NCBI GenBank assembly: GCA_040752395.1
Contig: JBFMHD010000008.1
Coordinates: 1-29,498, forward strand
DNA: 29,498 nt
Direction: 5' to 3'
From: JBFMHD01 sp040752395 [NCBI: Candidatus Hydrogenedentota bacterium]
GTDB taxonomy: Bacteria > JBFMHD01
Shown: positions 25,301 to 29,498 of the stretch, one piece after another
Layout: each line of letters begins with the position of its first letter
Numbering within the stretch: position 1 is the stretch's first letter
Position numbers and translations under genes: made by a program
The notes under the pieces: model-generated
Seen by the model: only the letters and a program-made list of their open reading frames with translations
The model's database searches: none
Told to the model about the DNA's origin: nothing

Positions 25301-28300
25301 CCCATGAAGAGTTTGTAAGCTTCTGAATATTTGAGCCATCTGCATTCATAGCATATACACCATAGGAATCACCATTTATACGTTTAAGATATACTATCCT
25401 GCTGCCATTTATAGAATATCGTGCTCGAGATATAAAATCTTTGGTAGCACCGCCACCATCTGCATATAAACCACTGAGATCAACTGTCTGACCAAAATTA
25501 CCACCTATCGTTGTCTCGTTTACGTTCGTATATGCATAAAACTCTATGGTGTCTTTTTCCTGCACAGTACCATAACCTGACATCGTTGCAGTAATAACAG
25601 AGTATCCTGTTGTAGTAGATGATACCCTGAACTTTGTCTGGCCATAAGAATCACTAACATTGCTTACAGTAGTAATATTATCAAGTGCTCCTCTTGAACT
25701 GGATATCGAAACTGTAACACCTTGAACAGGCATTGTCTCTATATCGATAACCGTTACAGTAACCTCAGCATAATCGTTACCATCTGCAGCTGCGTTTGTT
25801 GCTGATACTTTAGATTTAGTGGTATCCGGTGAACATTGCACTCTGGCTGCATCACGGTCAGTATCAGTTGCATCATCCGGGTCACAATAGTACGCATAGA
25901 TTGTATCGCCATCCTGTACCTCAAATAAGCCATTATTTATCACAGGTGTATTATCATCATACATCCTTATGCCTTTACCGGAATTGTTAAACTCACCTGC
26001 ATCTGCTGCTATCTCTGTTAAAACAGGATATTCAGTATCTCCATTTGCATTATCTATCAGCGTTACTGTTATCGTCTCAACAACAATGTTGTTCTTATTC
26101 TGATTATAGTCTATAAGATAAAGATAAATACTATCACTAATCATATACCCAACTACGTCCTGCATACTTGCATTCTTAAATTCTATATCACCAACGTAGC
26201 CTGTAAACTCTTCTTGTGCACTGATATTATTTGCGACAACAACAGGCGATGGCGCTACATCGCACTGAACCGTAATGACCTCTACTGTGTTATCTGAAAA
26301 CGCAACTGTATCAGCGCCATCTGTTAAACTACCTCTTATCCTGCCATCGTCACCTACCTCATAAGGGTCGATAACCCAGCCACTCATACTCGAATTTAAG
26401 AAATAACCAGCACCTGTTAAATCTATCTCAATCGGGCCTGTATAATTGATGTCAATATTGTTATAACCATCCCGTGCTTCAACATTCTTCTGCGCTTTTT
26501 GCTGAACAATCTTGCTGCCTGTTGCTGGATATATGACTATCTTGTTCGCTATGACATTAATATCAGGTGTATCAGTTGACGAAGAGTTTAACGGTGTAGA
26601 AACAAGTTCTTGAGCATTTTGTACCAGCACTATGGATGACGCAAATGCATCGATCTTGTTTCTATCAGTCACTGTTGTATCTAAATTGTATGCTACGAAA
26701 AATATCGAATCACCACCATTGTCTATTCTGTGATTTATATCAAAGGTTATATAACCACCACTAAAGTTCGAAGAATAAAATAACGAATCCGAGGCTGAAC
26801 TAAATGAACCGTTGCCATCTTTATCTACATATAAATGAACTAATTCTACATTGTTGTTATCAGTATTTGCTGCCTGGATCTGGATATAATCAACTGTCCT
26901 GGAATCACCTGTGGCATTGGATATCGTAAACTTTAGAACTAAAACATTGGTCTCTCCCGGGTCCGCACCTACCCCATTATTCATACCATTTACATTGTTC
27001 GCTGCGGCTGTTATAAGATTGGTATATTGAACATAAACCGTATCTTCATAGCTCAAAACACTGGATGAATAGATTGATAACACCTCGGCTTGCGTATCCT
27101 TGACTGTAATCGTTGCATAACCTGATGATAGATCACCATTGATCGAGGTCACATTTGGGCCCGGGGTTGGCGAAGCACCTGATAACGTAGTCGCGGAGAA
27201 ATATGCACCAGTCTTCGGCGTTAGAGAGATAGTTAAATTAAGATTATACCCCTGCTGAGATGCTTCATAGTTTTTGAGCGTATCTCGATTACCATATTTA
27301 TCTATGGCTTCAATCGAGATCTCTTGTGTTGCATTCAACGCTAAAATAGTTGAATCCGGATACATATTCACTGTATCTGCAGCTACCTCGATCGCCGCGG
27401 TACCTGCTGAGTTTAAAACAAAATCCTCGATACTGCCACCTGTGGTCCCGATATCATAAGCCTCGATCTCTAAATCCAACAGAGTACCATCTGTTACAAA
27501 AGTGTCTATATGATAAGCTATATAATATCTTCGGGTTGAGACCCCAGGAATGGTTTCAGCAAGGTCCGAAAACGTTATATAATTAGTTGAAAAGGTATCT
27601 ATTGCTGGCGTTAAGAGTATATCACTACTCCATGGCTCATAGACACTGTCATTATCATCTTTGTAAAGGTTTACATCTATAATATCAACGTTGCTTGCGT
27701 TTAAACTGTGGATGGTTAAACTATCAAATGTTCTGTCCTGCGAGGAATTGTTTATAACCACAAAGTTCAGTATCAACATAGCGGTCTCACATGGACTTGC
27801 CCAGTTCTGACCAACACTCGTTACCCCAGCATCCATAATACTTGAGATAAGTGTCGCAGAATCATAACTGCCAGCAACCTCTATCGCATATACTTGCAAC
27901 GGGTCCGGTGCAAACCTGTCATTATAATCATAGATAACAGGTCTTGTATCAGAAACAGTAACAAAATTATTCTGTACCCCTAAATCACCTGTTGTTGTTC
28001 CTTTATCCTGGATTATACTATACCAGAGTGTATCACTGCTATTTGCATAAATAGTTTTATTCCCAGGCTCTGTAATAGTAAACTCTGATGTTTTATCAAC
28101 ATTGTTTATTTTCAAAACAAGATCAGAATCACCAGGTGTAACATACGCATCTGCGCCGCCACTATCACAACTTAATACCAATGCTGCTTTAAAACTCTCA
28201 CCAACTGTTAATGTCCCGAGATTAATCCGCGTCAGGCCATCTGAACGATATAGCCATAAAACAGTATTCCTTACCACTGCTTTATTCTGAATCGTTATAT

Positions 28301-29498
28301 TAGCTATCTGATAAGGTATGGTCTCAGAGCTATTCGGGTCATCAACCCCGGGTACATTCGAATTTAAGACACTATCCTTTGCACTAATATAACTTGTATC
28401 ACTGAACTCAAGCCGAAAGACACTCACTGAAACCGTGTCATCCACTATATCTGCTTCAATATAAACAGCAACGCTCTCACCACCACTTATATATAACCCG
28501 CTTAAATTAAATTTAACAGTATCTCCGCTTGTCGGGATATCAGCCTGGGTTAAACTTGCGTACTGTTCCGCAGTTGCTTCGTTCTCTACCCTTAACCCTT
28601 TCACAATATGGCTCGGGATAACTGAAGCGCCTGTGCCATCCTCGAATTTGATTGTCAATGTCTGAACCTGTATATTATTTACTGGTGTATCTGGCTCCTG
28701 ATAATTAAGCATAATAATCTTCATTAATTTTGCAGACGTATGACTCTCAGAGACTTTGCCTATACCATAATCACCAAACGATAACCTGACCTGTTCAGCT
28801 GGTGATTTGCCTGTGATATTTCGTGAAGATGTAAACCTTAGGTCATTCGGTGCATTCCCACCTGCTACATCAATACTATTACCTGAACCTAAATCAATCG
28901 CTGTAATCTTGGTAGTATCAGCTACGCCGAGCTTTAGACTCGTAGCACTCGGTTGTGTCTTTATATCGATATAAATCTCCATCTCTTTAAAATTACCCTG
29001 AGTGATTGTAAATGCTGTCATTGTAGTGAGATCAAGAGTTATCTCACTACCACTTGCTTCTATCTGATCTGAACTCTTGTCTGCATATACTTCAGCTCCA
29101 TATTTTGCTACTATCCGTGAGAGCACAGAGGACGGGACTACAGCGTTGCCGGTAGAATCCTGTGTGGTTATCTTTAAACTGGTGATTTTATCAGTATGCG
29201 ACCCTAAATTGGTATTGGTATATTTTAACTTCATCACATATATGTCCTGCTCACCTTTGCTAAGCTCGGTATCAGCAGCTGACCAGGTGTCTGTCATCTC
29301 AACCAGAACCGCTGAATCATACACAGTAAGATATAACTGATATGAAGAGGGTGCTGCAACATCAAAGTAGTTATCTCCATTAAACGCGATCTTTACCTGA
29401 AACGTATTTCCCCCAAGCACACAATCAGCATCAGGACCCGCCATCCCAAACGTGCTCGCTACACTATCGCCATAATATACATCCAGAGTCTGACCACT
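22311..29498 (-). CDS. Giant secreted multidomain surface protein with FlgD/type-A-sorting-like C-terminus (5' end outside window)
   Basis: The frame is open to the window edge, eighteen codons beyond the first ATG at 29444, so at least 2395 residues are present and the signal peptide is not visible. The whole is Thr/Ser/Asn/Asp-rich beta structure. From the N-terminal side it has related modules with acidic turns (KDDNDSVYEPWSS near 27640, DKDGNGSFSSASD near 26800), a Big_1/invasin-like domain near 25560-25830, a TolB/PD40-type propeller near 24500-25440 (YSINGSRIVYL, VYAMNADGSNIQKLT), a thrombospondin-3-like calcium turn DSDGDGLSDATEA near 24150, two modules ending HFSIFAAG and HLTIFALGG, and finally YPNPWKPS, CNIRIFNIAGELV and KDVASGVYIIVI. 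Such C-termini direct export or surface attachment in Bacteroidetes-like and candidate-phylum bacteria. Function as adhesin or surface layer is inferred. Confidence 0.9.
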   Translation of the reverse strand, partial: SGQTLDVYYGDSVASTFGMAGPDADCVLGGNTFQVKIAFNGDNYFDVAAPSSYQLYLTVYDSAVLVEMTDTWSAADTELSKGEQDIYVMKLKYTNTNLGSHTDKITSLKITTQDSTGNAVVPSSVLSRIVAKYGAEVYADKSSDQIEASGSEITLDLTTMTAFTITQGNFKEMEIYIDIKTQPSATSLKLGVADTTKITAIDLGSGNSIDVAGGNAPNDLRFTSSRNITGKSPAEQVRLSFGDYGIGKVSESHTSAKLMKIIMLNYQEPDTPVNNIQVQTLTIKFEDGTGASVIPSHIVKGLRVENEATAEQYASLTQADIPTSGDTVKFNLSGLYISGGESVAVYIEADIVDDTVSVSVFRLEFSDTSYISAKDSVLNSNVPGVDDPNSSETIPYQIANITIQNKAVVRNTVLWLYRSDGLTRINLGTLTVGESFKAALVLSCDSGGADAYVTPGDSDLVLKINNVDKTSEFTITEPGNKTIYANSSDTLWYSIIQDKGTTTGDLGVQNNFVTVSDTRPVIYDYNDRFAPDPLQVYAIEVAGSYDSATLISSIMDAGVTSVGQNWASPCETAMLILNFVVINNSSQDRTFDSLTIHSLNASNVDIIDVNLYKDDNDSVYEPWSSDILLTPAIDTFSTNYITFSDLAETIPGVSTRRYYIAYHIDTFVTDGTLLDLEIEAYDIGTTGGSIEDFVLNSAGTAAIEVAADTVNMYPDSTILALNATQEISIEAIDKYGNRDTLKNYEASQQGYNLNLTISLTPKTGAYFSATTLSGASPTPGPNVTSINGDLSSGYATITVKDTQAEVLSIYSSSVLSYEDTVYVQYTNLITAAANNVNGMNNGVGADPGETNVLVLKFTISNATGDSRTVDYIQIQAANTDNNNVELVHLYVDKDGNGSFSSASDSLFYSSNFSGGYITFDINHRIDNGGDSIFFVAYNLDTTVTDRNKIDAFASSIVLVQNAQELVSTPLNSSSTDTPDINVIANKIVIYPATGSKIVQQKAQKNVEARDGYNNIDINYTGPIEIDLTGAGYFLNSSMSGWVIDPYEVGDDGRIRGSLTDGADTVAFSDNTVEVITVQCDVAPSPVVVANNISAQEEFTGYVGDIEFKNASMQDVVGYMISDSIYLYLIDYNQNKNNIVVETITVTLIDNANGDTEYPVLTEIAADAGEFNNSGKGIRMYDDNTPVINNGLFEVQDGDTIYAYYCDPDDATDTDRDAARVQCSPDTTKSKVSATNAAADGNDYAEVTVTVIDIETMPVQGVTVSISSSRGALDNITTVSNVSDSYGQTKFRVSSTTTGYSVITATMSGYGTVQEKDTIEFYAYTNVNETTIGGNFGQTVDLSGLYADGGGATKDFISRARYSINGSRIVYLKRINGDSYGVYAMNADGSNIQKLTNSSWVIWPHSNVEWTSGGNIVVAADDLVGTKPSPPWRGPELWQISDGVTDQEQANTQRVSSLYSDTLDYPPASPFYEIDERNGTCVVSFGGDLYIQQLSPLNAKKTMDRLTKLWNPPGTKYRCINPRWNSTGTKIVCTILDATGVPPVIGNFTTGWVYVIKDLGTIPDTGIGSLSDAHLVKVSHNTNGVAFHPTWSGTDEVILYAYDDNNVFSWGTYAFGGNDTTPSSFDGCNFNLYMRYYNNSTDAVPYPQQIVKNDPNVNEFFADWNPTGDSLVQLTINSSKVTQGRATDIINEALVTSQGGILFENGRPTVLVPDGETLAEGVTIGTRKPTNVPSVTGDTLVLTGAAREFYPSVNFSNDITIILYYSANDVPEEQRISGVDSDGDGLSDATEASLRPYWYNQSTSQWEPFLGVVDTLNNKITFTSNHFSIFAAGLDRLPDSSTSEIQIEPVIAADGNSRIGYIILRNAEGVGINGKWVTVSSSSLEDSIIQPTQPTHSVGEKHGVTEFYISSNTQGTSVITIDDVGTTTTLYFCAEKDTFLISIPLLVRKGTGFAMSITLVDKFGAVVDYDDTITVVPYDFSTVQPASSIPEIELYIENGLANTITTLNKDGGYYYVIDKGYAYGRSDEITVVEQEFDTFWFEVYGDDEYLNKITNKDINVVIKGYFSGLMLDSGWLDDYRMDVHRLTGNSQDTERKPDVFYYSKGYIVEWRNLVSDTNLVPGETVVFSFNYLNTYFDTFSATVYHSHRVAGSYSYIDTITGLQAEISYPENIIDMPFIIEIKRVDLSVETVSVANASAQARGITLLSNYRPWEIIVKTLEDEVISTFNSGKELTIVLPYLDAELGSVDEQLLKMMYLDEANKKWEVLYNSEVDVALNLVRYSTPHLTIFALGGATAANLNNVIIYPNPWKPSVPTANLPTTDNRFGIKILNLTTNCNIRIFNIAGELVDEFFILNLGIARWDLKNKSGKDVASGVYIIVITNDRGERVIKKVTVIK

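Overview
The window reads as bacterial chromosome from a low-GC, probably uncultivated lineage. The DnaK, RNase Y, YmdB, SpoVS, FolD, XseAB, IspA, Dxs and NadK proteins are ordinary bacterial forms read with the standard code. A giant secreted beta-rich protein ending in a FlgD/type-A-sorting-like domain, TPR-tailed O-antigen-ligase-like proteins, two MNT-HEPN modules and an MGE-type primase are a mix common in candidate-phylum genomes (for example Omnitrophota- or Desantisbacteria-like lineages). I cannot fix the phylum from the sequence alone. No rRNA, tRNA or CRISPR array was seen. Almost everything is on the minus strand; only one MNT-HEPN pair and one RHS scrap are on the plus strand.

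Layout. (1) 1-3650 is an accessory, decaying region. It holds the first codons of an unknown gene, a primase-helicase-like gene with a frameshift and lost domains, a ribbon-helix-helix regulator with a clear promoter and tandem operator-like repeats, a run of three hairpins, and two oppositely oriented RHS-core scraps that meet near 3178. (2) 3650-6245 is a response-regulator-dnaK operon with its own sigma70-type promoter, a long leader and a strong terminator. (3) 6256-10497 is an operon of two paralogous O-antigen-ligase-like/TPR proteins followed by a soluble histidine kinase. A short stem-loop with compensatory base changes lies before the first gene and again before the kinase. (4) 10741-11476 is a plus-strand MNT-HEPN pair with a near-consensus promoter. 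(5) 11500-20629 is a long housekeeping operon in the order rny-ymdB-spoVS-folD-xseA-xseB-ispA-dxs-nadK: RNA turnover, one-carbon metabolism, exonuclease VII, then isoprenoid precursors and NADP. A promoter near 21109-21137 fits its start. (6) 20639-22300 is a second MNT-HEPN pair lying between two closely similar ~120-bp direct repeats. (7) 22311-29498 is the giant secreted protein, whose 5' end is outside the window.

The most unusual element is a composite intergenic repeat built from short tandem words, including a hairpin made of GAGTC/GACTC words. It occurs in full or part at 15380-15556 (inside the housekeeping operon, between xseA and xseB), 20639-20945 (leader of rny) and 21906-22098 (upstream of the second MNT gene), with a first-module scrap at 60-88. 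The second MNT-HEPN module looks as if it was inserted by, or caused, duplication of the rny upstream region.
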